From the NCBI GenBank assembly GCA_031772625.1, contig CM062813.1:697882420-697946419 (forward strand): a stretch of DNA of 64,000 bases. The letters are read 5' to 3'. The notes beneath the pieces are model-generated. The model ran no database searches and was not told where the DNA came from. It saw nothing but the letters and a program-made list of their open reading frames with translations. Each line of letters opens with the position of its first letter. Position 1 is the first letter of the stretch. Shown here in pieces: positions 32,662-44,541 of the stretch. The position numbers were made by a program, and so were the translations under genes. This stretch comes from Pinus tabuliformis. Taxonomy: Eukaryota > Streptophyta > Pinopsida > Pinales > Pinaceae.

Positions 32662-32828
32662 ATATTTTAGGTTCCCCTTTTTATTTAGTACGCGACCTCA
32701 TTATCAGGGTGTTCTACGCACTTGATGATGGCCAAACACCATTTCATATCAGTACTGCAGCAGTTGTTATGAATGCTATATTAGATTGGCTATTCATCTC
32801 GAAGATGAGCCTTGGTTCTGAAGGTCTG
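32662..32828 (+). CDS. murJ: MurJ exon with FYAL-D-TP motif
   Basis: Acceptor TTGAACAG, donor GTACGT; enters in phase 1 and leaves in phase 0. It encodes ILGSPFYLVRDLIIRVFYAL, then DDGQTPFHIST, AAVVMNAILDWLF and LGSEGL. The string R-[DV]-x-x-x-R-V-F-Y-A-L-x-D-x-x-T-P is the best-known conserved stretch of MurJ/MviN, and the RDLIIRVFYAL form is closest to cyanobacterial MurJ. A nearer AG at 32688-32689 (TTATTTAG) would lose the YILGSPFYL residues and break the frame, so the upstream acceptor was chosen. Confidence 0.9.
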
Positions 32829-32934
32829 GTACGTATTTTAATCATCGACCTTGCTATTTCTGTTAGATAAATAGCAATCATCATGGACAGTATATATTTC
32901 CAGCATTATCTGATGGTAATAGTATTTTTTACAG

Positions 32935-33007
32935 GTACTTGCAACATCATTGGTAAATTTTCTGTCCGTGGTTACACTGCTGGTTTTGCTTTCTAAAAAG
33001 ATTGGGG
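32935..33007 (+). CDS. murJ: MurJ exon, transmembrane segment
   Basis: Acceptor TTTTTTACAG, donor GTAGGC. It continues GSEGL with VLATSLVNFLSVVTLLVLLS and KKIG, the family's G-L-x-L-A-T segment followed by a hydrophobic helix and a short basic turn. Phase 0 in, phase 1 out. If the intron is kept the frame is still open for a while, so the junction rests on frame match and motif. Confidence 0.85.
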
Positions 33008-33181
33008 GTAGGCTATTCCAACTTGAAATCCAAATTATATGTTTTCATATTGATTTCTTGACTATACTCCCTATTGATTCTATTAACACATGTCTTCTCG
33101 ATGGAACTAGAGTAAGGGTTCTTATTAACTTGAATATAAATATTTATAACTCTCTATCACTGTTTTATCATATACATGTAG

Positions 33182-33308
33182 GTTTGAATTTTTCAAAATG
33201 GACTACACCATGCCTTTTGCTTACTGCACTTTGTATCTTCTCAACAATAACCACTGCATTAGTTCACATGGGGCTGTGCCTTATGTTCTCTTATACCTTA
33301 TCAGTAAG
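33182..33308 (+). CDS. murJ: MurJ exon, transmembrane segment
   Basis: Acceptor ATACATGTAG, donor GTAATT after ..SVR. Reads GLNFSKWTTPCLLLTALCIF and then two more hydrophobic stretches. The Gly-Gly at the junction with the previous exon matches the KxGG turn of the family. Donor choice: GTAAGG four bases earlier would leave the wrong phase, while the one at 33309 joins in frame to the last exon. Confidence 0.8.
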
Positions 33309-33394
33309 GTAATTTTTTGCAGAATTTAGTCTCTTTATGTACATGAGGTTATACCCAGCATGTGTTTTAGTAACACAGGCTCTTCTTATTGCAG

Positions 33395-33527
33395 GTCCTA
33401 TTGGATTTCAAAATTGGTTTCAATATTATTGGCTAGTGGCATTGGTGTCTTGGCTTTTCTTCTCCCTCTCTGGTGGCTTCAGTTACAGGGATTTGGGCTG
33501 ATAAAGAATATAAACCAAACAGACTAA
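33395..33527 (+). CDS. murJ: MurJ last exon and stop
   Basis: Acceptor TTATTGCAG; phase 2 in. Encodes SYWISKLVSILLASGIGVLA and FLLPLWWLQLQGFGL, then a polar tail NINQTD and TAA at 33525-33527. This is the last membrane helix and cytosolic/stromal tail. The final 57 bases are repeated downstream in the 676-bp duplication. Confidence 0.85.
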
Positions 33528-34146
33528 TTGTTTTATTCTTTGCACCTTATCATGCTAGCAGTCGTCAGAAGGCTCATTACAGATGAAATTAGCCGAGTCT
33601 TGGTCAAACTAGTAGAGTCTTGATGACTGATCAGATTTGTACAAATTTGACTGAAACAAGCAAGCCTGGTTCATTATGGAGCTTTTGCTGAGCAGACTCC
33701 CCCAAATACTCTGTATCTTTTTTGAAAATTAACAGGGGGCTTACATGTATTTTACTGCTTTTGCCATAAAAAATTGTGCAATTTTTTAGACTGTTAAATG
33801 TGATGTTGCAATTCTAAAAATCAGTCATCAAGAATACTGTAGAAAGATATTTATGTACATTTTACTTATTTAAGAAACATTTGCAATATTTTAAAATTTA
33901 TTGCCCGTAAATACTTTTGTTCACAAAAGTGTTGATTTTTCTACAATAAACACAGTAGAAACCAATTTTCTGATATGATAATTACTTCTAATGATCTTCA
34001 ATTAATTCTTCTTATGCCACCGATATCATTAAGCAATTACACAGAAAATCTTAACAGTAATGCAGCAGAAACAGTAGAAACAAATAAGACCATAAAGAGA
34101 GAGCCATGTGCAATAGAGACAACAAATTTTCCCTGGAAACCCCAAA
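33471..34146 (+). repeat. 676-bp tandem duplication, copy 1
   Basis: Starts TGGTGGCTTCAGTTACAGGG inside the last murJ exon and takes in the stop, the 3' flank and 217 bp of an inverted F LTR. Copy 2 follows without spacer. Candidate poly(A) signals: AATAAA at 33944-33949. Confidence 0.95.
33930..34146 (-). repeat. F-type LTR piece in copy 1
   Basis: TGTTGATTTTTCTAC is the reverse complement of the F LTR end, and CAATAAACACAGTAGAAACC through CTGGAAACCCCAAA tracks solo LTR F backwards. The duplication junction cuts it at 34146. Confidence 0.8.
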
Positions 34147-34822
34147 TGGTGGCTTCAGTTACAGGGATTTGGGCTGATAAAGAATATAAACCAAACAGAC
34201 TAATTGTTTTATTCTTTGCACCTTATCATGCTAGCAGTCGTCAGAAGGCTCATTACAGATGAAATTAGCCGAGTCTTGGTCAAACTAGTAGAGTCTTGAT
34301 GACTGATCAGATTTGTACAAATTTGACTGAAACAAGCAAGCCTGGTTCATTATGGAGCTTTTGCTGAGCAGACTCCCCCAAATACTCTGTATCTTTTTTG
34401 AAAATTAACAGGGGGCTTACATGTATTTTACTGCTTTTGCCATAAAAAATTGTGCAATTTTTTAGACTGTTAAATGTGATGTTGCAATTCTAAAAATCAG
34501 TCATCAAGAATACTGTAGAAAGATATTTATGTACATTTTACTTATTTAAGAAACATTTGCAATATTTTAAAATTTATTGCCCGTAAATACTTTTGTTCAC
34601 AAAAGTGTTGATTTTTCTACAATAAACACAGTAGAAACCAATTTTCTGATATGATAATTACTTCTAATGATCTTCAATTAATTCTTCTTATGCCACCGAT
34701 ATCATTAAGCAATTACACAGAAAATCTTAACAGTAATGCAGCAGAAACAGTAGAAACAAATAAGACCATAAAGAGAGAGCCATGTGCAATAGAGACAACA
34801 AATTTTCCCTGGAAACCCCAAA
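34147..34822 (+). repeat. 676-bp tandem duplication, copy 2
   Basis: I saw no base difference from copy 1 over the unit. The copied coding tail (34147-34203) has no promoter or upstream exons, though its own TTCAGTTACAG could in principle act as an acceptor. Confidence 0.95.
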
Positions 34823-34924
34823 TTTGGGAGAAAACCCAGCAACTCTTCTCCTAGAAGAAATTCTTCTTCAGCAAGGTTTACAATAAAAATCTCTAGAAAT
34901 CTATTCCAAAAACCAAGTCCAAAA
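34606..34924 (-). repeat. F-type LTR, inverted, interrupted
   Basis: Full start in copy 2 of the duplication, continuing past it through AATTTGGGAGAAAACCCAGC and CTAGAAATCTATTCC to CCAAGTCCAAA. An E-type LTR begins at 34925, so F is older. Confidence 0.8.
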
Positions 34925-35437
34925 TGCTGGAAATTGTAACTAGCTTCGGTCTTCATAATTACATGAAGAAATGATTTATTTTGTTATAAAGAAAAAGTTT
35001 AAATTGTATTGTCTCATTTGGACAATTGGAAGAAAAAATAAATTGTTTTTTTAAAGTGATTTATTCTCCCAGTTGCCAAGTCGGCCCCCTGAAAGGACTC
35101 GTCCATTCATTTGTGGAAACAAGAATATATTGGCATATATTGGCAATGCAATTTGACAGGCTTCTGAAGTGATATAGTTTGGTCTTCTAAGGTGACACAA
35201 TTCGGGCTTCTGAGGTGATATAGTTCAAGCTTCTAAGGTGACACAATTCGGTCTTCTAAGGTGACACAGTTCAAGCTTCTGAGGTGACACAGTTTGGTCT
35301 TCTGAGGTTCGGTTGATATGAAAAAGGACTACAGTTTTATCTTTGTAGTAGTTTGAAACAATGGACAGAGTTCAAGCTTATGAATACATATATTTGGAGG
35401 ACAGTTTGATGGCATCTAATGAGCAAAATGGAGGGGT
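34925..35437 (+). repeat. E-type LTR fragment E3
   Basis: Starts TGCTGGAAATTGTAACTAGC and has the family's TTCGGTCTTCATAATTACATG. It is cut at 35438 by element K. No continuation was found right of K. Confidence 0.7.
35161..35309 (+). repeat. 23-bp minisatellite
   Basis: Six full units and a partial one of 23 bp, core CTTCTAAGGTGACACAATTCG, with A/G and T/C variants. Confidence 0.9.
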
Positions 35438-36406
35438 TGTTGAGAAATCTAGGGCAGCTAGATTGTGTGATTTCTCTTACTTTGATAACTGCTCGTGATG
35501 TATTTTTACTCATCTTTGTTAGATTCTTCTTCAACTTAATTATTATTGCATTATTTTCATCAAACAACGACCAAACCATAAAGAACAGTGAGACAAGAGG
35601 ACACAAGATATAGGCGATTATCCAGGGCCAAAACATCTCTAGTTGAGAGGAAAACCCACAAGAATTCCGTTCTTCTTATAGAATTTTCAATTGACGAATT
35701 CCAAGACCAAGACCCTTGACGAGCTTTCCTTCTAGCAGTTTCTCAACAACTCTTGCAATTTTGACCTCTAGCAAATTCTTCTGCCCAACGAATTATTCTG
35801 CAACTTCGATTCCTTCAGTAGATTCTTCTGCAACTGTGACCTCTCCAGCGAATTCACAGCGTCTACCTAGTTGCAACTTCACAGCGTTGATGCAACTTCA
35901 CAACTTCAATGCAGCTTCACAACTTCGATGCAGCTTCATAATTTCGTCTTGCCCAGTAACTGTAAAAACCCTAACACAAGAGAGAGAGAGAGAGGCCCAA
36001 AACTTTGATCTTCTTCTTCGTCCTTTTTTAGCTTCTATCTTGAGGATATTGAACTTGCTTGAGAGCGTGTCTAAATGAGGTTGAGTTCCTTCTTATATAT
36101 AGGCTTTTGAGGGATACAAATTGCTATCTTTAGGCCGACTTGTCACTTCATGTAGGCGGACTTGACCTTTGCACCATGATGAGGTCTTTTGACTCATAAA
36201 TTTTATTTACAATATGAAACATGCCCAAAAGGGTCTTTCATACATGACAATGACTCAATTGACTTGTAGACTCAATGACAAGCCCTAGAAGCACTCAATG
36301 GGTGTTTGACCTAAAAATAAATCTCCCTTGACCATGAAACCCATGCCTCAAGAATAATAATAATAAAATTATTTTTATATTTTTATGAAATACATAAAAT
36401 AATTAT
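35438..36406 (-). repeat. 3' LTR of K, main part
   Basis: Begins TGTTGAGAAATCTAGGGCAGC; matches 51141 onward. Minus-strand TATA TATATATAAGAAGG near 36094-36101. The remainder of this LTR is at 44492-44541, on the other side of element G. Confidence 0.85.
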
Positions 36407-37471
36407 TGTTGGAAAATCTATATACGTGGCAGTTAAATGGTTTTCCTCTTAATGAAATTAACCTGTGATGTTTTCATTATTAGTATTAGTTTTCTTATGT
36501 TATCTTTTATGATCATCAAGATTAATGCCAAGCAACAAAAGAAGAGAACGCGATGCCAGGGAAAAACCCCCCTCGAGGGGAAAACCCAGTCATAAGTTCT
36601 TCCTTCAATAGATTCGAAAAATGAGACGACCATGACCCTAACAATCTAGACTAAAGACTACCTCCATCCATCATAGCATCGAGACATTGACAAACTGTGG
36701 AAGCATCACTGTAATAGCATCAACGAAATCACTGTACAGAGATGAGGTTATTGTGGTGAGGCCTAACACTGATCATGGAGATCATCATGATGCGCTATCC
36801 GAACTCTTGAAATAACACAAAACTGTCTACCCTCATCCAAACTTGAATTACAGAAAAGTTTGCCCTCATCCGAACTTGAATCACAAAAAAGTTTGCCCTC
36901 ATATGAATCCTGAGATCACTGATAAATGTGAGCTCTGAAATTATAATCTAAAACTTATGTGTCATCTCCGAACTTTTATGTCATCTCCGAACTTTTGTGC
37001 CTCTCCGAAGCCTTGCATGAACTTATTGTCATCTCTGAAACTTCCTTTGAAATAATGCGAGTTTTGTGATTTGTCTTACGCGAGGAACCCAAGCGGGTAT
37101 ATATAGTGGTTGCCCCAAGTAAAATACGCTGACATAACATTGTGAAGAGTTGCGTCTTAATTATTGAGCCAACATGTATATTCATTTATTTGTGTAGGTT
37201 GACATGAGATCTTATGGGATTCGACTTGATGGAGACCCTTTCAACAGCAAGGACACTTTGATGGATGGAGGAGTCTTCACAATTTATTTTGACAATAACC
37301 TAAAGCCTACAATGGAGACTTGACCTATACTTTTGACCTAGCATGAAACCCATGCTTTAATAAGTAAAAATTAAATTAATAATAATAATAAAAATCACTT
37401 TCTTTTGACAAATATATTACATTTGACTCAAGTACAATAATGAAGATTGAACCTAGTTACATTTTCCAACA
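36407..37471 (-). repeat. 3' LTR of G
   Basis: 1065 bp from TGTTGGAAAATCTATATAC to TACATTTTCCAACA. Followed by polypurine tract complement CTCCCTATTAACTAGGGAG. Contains short repeats of TTTGCCCTCATCCGAACTTG near 36830-36905 and a minus-strand TATA (CTATATATACCCG) near 37096. Confidence 0.9.
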
Positions 37472-40400
37472 CTCCCTATTAACTAGGGAGGTATTCATAT
37501 TTACATATAACGAAATAGGTACATGGAAGATCTCAAACCACATCATTTATCAAGAAGTTTAAGCACCACAATGCCATGGACTAGATTCCTGGCCAGAGCA
37601 ATCTATCCATTGATCTCTCAACAATTAGGCACCGCAATGCCACAGACTAGATTTCTGATCAGGGCAATCTATCTGAGTGGGACTAAGATGGACTCAAGCT
37701 TTCAACCCCTCTAGGTATCATCAGGCTTGCTAACCACCAACCTAAAAAAATTCAAGTGTGTATCCAAAACAAAGTTCAATAACCAACACCACCTTTCCAA
37801 CTTCGGGACCTAAACATCAACACAAAGTTTCGGCTAGATGTCTTCCCAGGCAGTGCTTCACTCACAAAGCATTAACACCCCTTGATCCAGCTAATCAAGG
37901 ATGACCAATCTCTCCCAATCAAATTGATTGGTAGCTAGCATGCTATCAAAACTTTCAAGAGATTCACAACCCCAATCAATTATATACTTTCACATGTACA
38001 TAATCAAATAGAAACCTTTGGGGTCATTTTAGATGTTGCTCCTCAACTCAGTAGGACTATCAACCGAATCTTTGACATAAGATTCCTCAATACTTTCCTT
38101 TCCTACTTCTCATGCAACAACATATCCTCCAAAATTCATTAATCAAAACCAAGCTATGCCCGCCCTCTCAACTAGGAAGCACCTCTTCATCCGGACTCCC
38201 TCTTAATCTTAGGGAGATCTCTTCTATGCATGCTTCCTTCGGGAGATCGACTTCATATTTTCGTCATCGGAGAATCATTCGCGGCTTCTAACCATTTCAT
38301 CAGAGTTATTATCATCCTCATCATGCTTGTCACATCGAGCATCTTCACCAATTTGAAGATTGTGTACCTGCACAACTTAGATAGCAAGTACAACCAAGTC
38401 TATAGGAGCATGAAATTAGCCATATCAAAATCATGGAAGCATTTCAACTTTATACATATCAGATACCCAAACTTAATTACAAACAAAAGACATACTCTTT
38501 AACAACTTGCTAGGGACTTGGTCATAAACCCTAGACTACTTCATAACAACTTTCATTCCATCTAGGGTTTCAATATTACTTCCAAAGGTATGACAGCTTC
38601 CTACAACATATAGAAGACCCTATAAAGCATCTAATAACCTTTCAAAATCTATATGCTAGACTTCTCACTAGGTTTTTATACAAATCTTAGATTTCATACA
38701 AAAGAGTCCATCAAAACCAATCACAGCTTAGTCATTCACATGACCAACTTCCACTAGGGTTAGTTGTAAACCCTAGATTTCCTGATCAACCATCAATCCC
38801 AACCAAAACTCAGATTTCAACAATCTTACACAAATCTCAAATTATCATAATGTCATCATACATTAGATATTTTTACTTTTACTAAGGTTCAACTCCAAAA
38901 CCCTAGAATTTCATTTTCACAATCTCAACAATCATTAAATAAATAGATCTCAGATTGTTATATCACACATACTAGACGATTTAACTAGTACTATGATTTA
39001 GTTGCAAACCCTAGATTTCTAAATATCATCCTCCTAGAATCTCAGGCAAGGACTTCCATTAAATCCTAAGACTTATGACCATCAATAACTAGGTCAACAC
39101 ACGTATCTAGGAATTCATAATTATTCAGAAGCATATCATATGTCTGACAACATTAATACATTTGACCTAGACCAAGCTAGGGTTTGAACCAAAAGGAGAT
39201 ATCTATATATGCCTAAATTTCATCATCATGCAAATACATTTCATATCATGTGTTAGTCAAACCCAACTTCACCAAAATATCAGATAAGAGCTAGACATAC
39301 AAACTTGATTACACTGGGGTTTGATTAGACAAACACATCCATACCAAGGAAATCATTTCTAAGACATTATAAGGGCCTTGCTTACACATTCCACCAAACT
39401 CTAATGAGCTAGGGTTTCAATGTAGAAACATAGCAAACCCAACATTACCAAAACTTCAAAGGTTCAAGATTTTAGACCTTATCATTCAACCCTAAAAAGT
39501 TAGGTTTTCCTGATCATACTAAAATCCCAAACATGCCATTATCAATAAAAACTTCAAACAACATTTCACAATATCCCTAAGCAGTGTAGGGTTTTAGACA
39601 TTCATATTAGCATACCCTTTGGTTAGGGTTTTCCAGACTCTGTCAAGGGTTCCACAAAATCAGTTAAGAATATGAGTGGGGTGGGTAGATTTATCAAGAG
39701 ATGAATCACCCAAAACAAGAATCATTATGATTCTATATAACTAGACATAATAATGTTAGTAATAGATTGTCAAATGAATAAACCTTTCAATATAAAGAAA
39801 TCGATGTATTTAAAGCATACCTTTGTTCCTTGACAAACCTTATCTTGAGAGGTCCTCCTTCATACTTCTTGAGCGTTTAGCAAGTCATGATCTTCTATAT
39901 CTGTAGACATACTTTCAAGCAAAAAATGGGATACCAAGAATCATGATTTAACTTCTCAAGTTAGATCTCCTACATAACCATGGAGGATGGAATCCTATAA
40001 ATATTATTCCTTCTTTCAATCAAGGACTTTTATTTGACATCCTAGATTACTTGTAATTTCTAGAAGATAAGGATCGAGATTCTAATATGAGATTTAGTAT
40101 GTTATCTAGGGAGTACTAACTATGTAACATTTGAAAATATTTATGATTATACTTACCTTGAATTTTACATACCTCTGATTCTTGAGAGCTTATTAACCTT
40201 GTCGTTGTAACAATATTTGTACTCTGATCCTGAAAGAGTGCTTGAGTTTGTAAGGACAGACTTCAGATAGTTTATGTGATGACACAGTCCGCTTCGGTTT
40301 GTACACAATAATCCCAATCTTCGTTGTTTGTAGAAGGAGATGGCACCATTCATTAATGATGACAATGTGGTGGTAGCGAAAGCTTCTTGTTATGGTGAAC

Positions 40401-40851
40401 CTTTACCATGGTTTTAGTTCTTATAAATATCAATGCTCCAATCTATGATCCTATCAAAACTTTAACCACATATCATAGAACCTGAATTCTTTTATCACTG
40501 TAACTTCACCGAAAATTTATGAACCCAATCTCTGAAGTGATCGAGTTGTCTCGTTGTATCTTACATCATACTTATACTTGTGATACTAGATGTCTTGAGT
40601 TCATTACTATCCTGTGGAGTGAAGTTATATTTTTCTTCTAGACTGTGAGATCATCGACCCTTGCTCTCTGAGATGATTTGACTGTGACTGAGATTAATAC
40701 CTGAACTTTTCATTCTTTGACTTGTCACCTTGAGGTATAGAAAAATTCTCTTTCTTCAAGGTGTCTTGGCCCATTGTAGTCTTAGCTCCATTAGCCCAGA
40801 ACTGCCCTTCTTCAAACTGCCTTTTGACTTTTGACCATAGCTCTGATACCA
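37472..40851 (-). other. G internal region, non-coding
   Basis: No retroelement protein recognised. The only hint of gag is a 25-codon frame MGQDTLKKENFSIPQGDK just after the PBS (about 40775-40694). The rest is rich in AACCCTAG and CTAGGGTTT words. Confidence 0.6.
40840..40851 (-). other. PBS of G
   Basis: Minus strand TGGTATCAGAGC, exact initiator tRNA-Met match, next to the LTR, whose first bases have mutated from TGTTGG to TTTTGG. Confidence 0.85.
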
Positions 40852-41699
40852 TTTTGGAAAATCTATATACATGGCAGTTAAATGATTTTTCTCTTAATGA
40901 CATTAACTTGTGATGTTTTCATTATTAGTATTAGTTTTCTTATGTTATCTTTTCTGATCATCAAGATTAATGCCAAGCAACAAAAGAAGATAACACACAT
41001 TCATAGGCTCTCAAGGGTATCAGCGTTGATTATATCAACCTGATTGCCCAGTAGGCATCTAGCAATGATCATCACACGTCTAGAGGAGCATGATTTGCAC
41101 AATGCTCCCATGACTCTAGGTTTTGGAGGATAAACAGTGGGTAATACCTCCACCCCTCCTAGTGGGACCAGGGTTAACACCCTATCATGGAATCTCTTTG
41201 AGCCTTAATTGTTCTGAAGTTTTTGTCATCACATGGTCATCTTGGTAACGATATTATCTACAATATAAACACTTGTCCGTACATTTATAAAATATGTATC
41301 AACATATTCAAAACAAATAGTTTATGTATAATTCATACATGTTAACTACAGTATAACATATTCTACTCATGTTATTAGCTTTCATATTAAAATATAATCA
41401 TTCTTTTATTTCTTTTCATCAATCATATCGATATGCATAAATGAAACAAAATTATAATATCTTAATTCCCATCAGAAGCAAAATTACTCAAATATTTAAA
41501 CTTTACTTGATAACTATAATTCAGTAAAATCAATAACATATTCCGTTTTGGTATCCATGTACAAGTGGAATTAAACAGATAACATATCATAAAAATTCAC
41601 GTTTATACGTGATCATTCCAAAATGGTTCTAAGTTTCTAATTTAAAGTAAAGTAAATATATACAAAACATAGTTTAAAGTTCTTCAAAATTGACACAAG

Positions 41700-42060
41700 T
41701 TGGGGTAATTATCGATATAATTTATAAACCCTTAACTTTGAGACAAAGTTTTCTAAAGGAGGGGTGTATGTAACAACCTATCTCAAATCACGAACATCAT
41801 AGCAATATTAGCATGCATGTGAGGCATGCATATGATAGCTATATATGCATGCATCATATACATTGCACTCGTATATATAGTTGGGGTAATTATCGATATA
41901 ATTTATAAACCCTTAACTTTGAGACAAAGTTTTCTAAAGGAGGGATGTATGTAACAACCTATCTCAAATCACGAACATCATAGCAATATTAGCATGCATG
42001 TGAGGCATGCATATGATAGCTATATATGCATGCATCATATACATTGCACTCGTATATATA
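41700..42060 (+). repeat. 181-bp direct duplication
   Basis: TTGGGGTAATTATCGATATA.. at 41700 and again at 41881, nearly identical. The second copy is the outer part of the palindrome's left arm. Confidence 0.9.
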
Positions 42061-42800
42061 TATATATATATCAACTATTCATGGAGAATGTCTAAATATA
42101 AGATAAATGAATTAATTATCAAAAGTGTTAATTAAATATCTAATCCTCGTAAATAGAAAGAATATACATTTAGTAAGAAATATAGTGAAAATGTCGAGTT
42201 TATTCATAGGTTTACCAGCTCATATATAACCCAAAATGTATATTAAATAAGCTAAACCCATAAACCTTATTATTAAACCTGATATGTTATAAACATAAAA
42301 TAATATTTAATATTTAATTATGACGGTTGGTGTTTTAATTCCATATACTATTTAATAAATTAAAACATCGACTGTCATAATTAAATATTAAATATTATTT
42401 TATGTTTATAACATATCAAGTTTAATAATAAGGTTTATGGGTTTAGTTTATTTAATATACATTTTGGGTTATATATGAGCTGGTAAACCTATGAATAAAC
42501 TCGACGTTTTCACTATATTTCTTACTAAATGTATATTCTTTCTATGTACGAGGATTAGGTATTTAATTAACACTTGATAATTAATTCATTTATCTTATAT
42601 TTAGACATTCTCTATGAATAGTTGATATATATATACTAGTGCAATTTATATGATGCATGCATATGTAGCTATCATATGCATGCCTCACATGCATGCTAAT
42701 ATTGCTATGTTGTTTGTGATTTGAGATAGGTTGTTACATACACCCCTCCTTTAGAAAACTTTGTCCCGAAGTTAAGGGTTTATAAAGTATATCGATAATT
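41886..42800. repeat. Large near-perfect palindrome with gypsy-like ends
   Basis: Left arm ~41886-42330 and right arm ~42350-42800 are reverse complements with few changes; the centre is near 42340. Each arm has GACAAAGTTTTCTAAAGGAG then TGTATGTAACAACC, which looks like a Ty3/gypsy polypurine tract plus LTR start, so two LTR starts face each other head to head. Confidence 0.85.
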
Positions 42801-43408
42801 CCTTTAGGGAATGTAAGGATTGTGTTATGTGATTGAATTTTCATTTATAATTGTGAGGACATTTTAAAATTTGTAATTTGAACGTTGATAGGTTTATAAT
42901 TTTAATAGTTAAGCCTGATCCCGACCAGACTCCCAAGCTATTCTAGAATCATCCTATCCTTCCTAATCTCTTCCGCTTCCATCCTATCCATCCTCTACTG
43001 GAGTGTGCCATGGCATCAGCTATGCTGACTAACCATTCATAGGCTCTCAAGGGTATTAGTGTTGATTATATCAACCTGATTGCCCAGTAGGCATCTGGCA
43101 GTCATCATCACACATTTAGGGAAGCGTCATTGTAATAGTATCAACAAAATCACTGTACATAGATGAGGTTAATGTGGTGATGCCTAACATTGATCATGGA
43201 GATCATCTTGATGCCATATCTAAACTCCTGAAATAACACAGAATTGTTTGCCCTCATCTGAACTTGAATCACAAAAAAATTTCCCTCATCTGAACTTGAA
43301 TCACATAAAAGTTTGCCCACATTTGAACTTTGAGATCACTGAAAAATGTGAGCTCTGAAATTCTAATCCGAAACTTTTATGTCATTTTCGAATTTTTGTG
43401 CCATCTTC

Positions 43409-44022
43409 CATTAGGGGAATTTTGAGGTCTAAAATGGGTCTCCTAAGAAAAATATACAACCAAAATAAACTTTATAAGAAAAAAATAAGATTCAAGATGA
43501 TGATGTCAACCATGGGGGATGATTCACTACTTTTGGAGTAAAAAAATAATAAAATAATAAAACTACTTTTTCAACTCGTATTTTCAACTTATTTGCCTAA
43601 GGTTTTACTGAAATTTTGAGCAAGAGTACTCGTTGGATGCAAAATTTAATTCTTCATCCAATGAATACCCATGTCGCATACTTTTGATGGGCCCTGTTAC
43701 ATGAAAAATGAGAAATACATGAAAAAACATTATTGCAATCACATTTTTCATGTATTTATCATTTTTCATGTATTAAGATCCATTGAAAGTATCCAAATGG
43801 GTACTCCTTGGATGAGGAATCAAATTTTGCATCCAACAAGTGTCGCTGCTTGAAATTTGAGTAAACCCATAGGGAGATAAGTTGAAAATATGAGTTGAAA
43901 AAACAGTTTTTCTTTTTTTCCTCTAAAATTTGATGATGTAATCTAATCTTATTTTATTATTTCCACTATTATTTTATAATTTCCTTAAGGGGCCCATTTT
44001 AGACCTCAAAATTCCCCTAATG
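43409..44022. mobile_element. Foldback MITE, copy 1
   Basis: 614 bp; begins CATTAGGGGAATTTTGAGG and ends with its reverse complement. The inverted repeat continues through almost the whole length (arms ~300 bp, loop near 43740), so the transcript would be one long hairpin. No coding. Compared with the empty G LTR at 36990-37010, it sits at CATCTTC/GAAGCC; no clean target duplication was seen. Confidence 0.85.
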
Positions 44023-44541
44023 GAAGCCCTACATGAACTTGTGTGTCATCTCTGAAACTTCCTCTGAAATAATGTGAGTTTTGTGATCTGCGTTATGCGA
44101 GGAAACCAAGCGAGTATATATAGTGGTTGCCCCATGCAAAATAGGCCGACATAACATTGTGAAGAGTTGTGTCTTAATTATTGAGCCGACATGTATATTC
44201 ATTTATTTGTGTAGGCTGACATCAGATCTTCTTATGGAATCTGACTTGATGGAGACCCTTTCAATAGCAAGGAGACTTCGATGGATGGAGGAGTCTTCAC
44301 AATTTGTTTTGAAAATAACATAAAGCCTACAATGGAGGCTTGACCTATACGTTTGACCCAAGCATGAAACCCATGCTCTAATAAGTCAAATTAAATTCAT
44401 AATAATAAAAAAAATCACTTTCTTTTAACAAATATATTACATTTGACTCAAGTACAATAATGAAGACCAAACCTAGTTACATTTTCCAACAATTATTACA
44501 TATGTCATTATGAAGACCGAACCTACTTATTTATTTCAACA

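Larger units (their letters stand above)
36407..44491 (-). mobile_element. LTR element G inside K's LTR
   Basis: Minus-strand element with perfect duplication ATTAT (36402-36406 and 44492-44496). LTRs at 36407-37471 and 40852-44491; the latter is swollen by a palindrome and a MITE. The 3.4-kb internal region has no Gag or pol domain, only CCCTAGATTTC-rich AT sequence and a PBS, so it is a large-retrotransposon-derivative (LARD)-like element. Confidence 0.85.
40852..44491 (-). repeat. 5' LTR of G with two insertions
   Basis: Matches the 3' LTR at 40852-40997 and again from about 43120 to the end CATTTTCCAACA. Between lies a ~2.1-kb insert bounded by ~92-bp direct repeats (40998-41090 and 43033-43123, starting CATTCATAGGCTCTCAAGGG), and a MITE at 43409-44022. 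Confidence 0.8.

Noticed and set aside
33975..34854. Two plus frames sharing their first ~57 residues
   Set aside because: They are the two copies of the 676-bp duplication reading through an inverted F LTR, not a gene pair.
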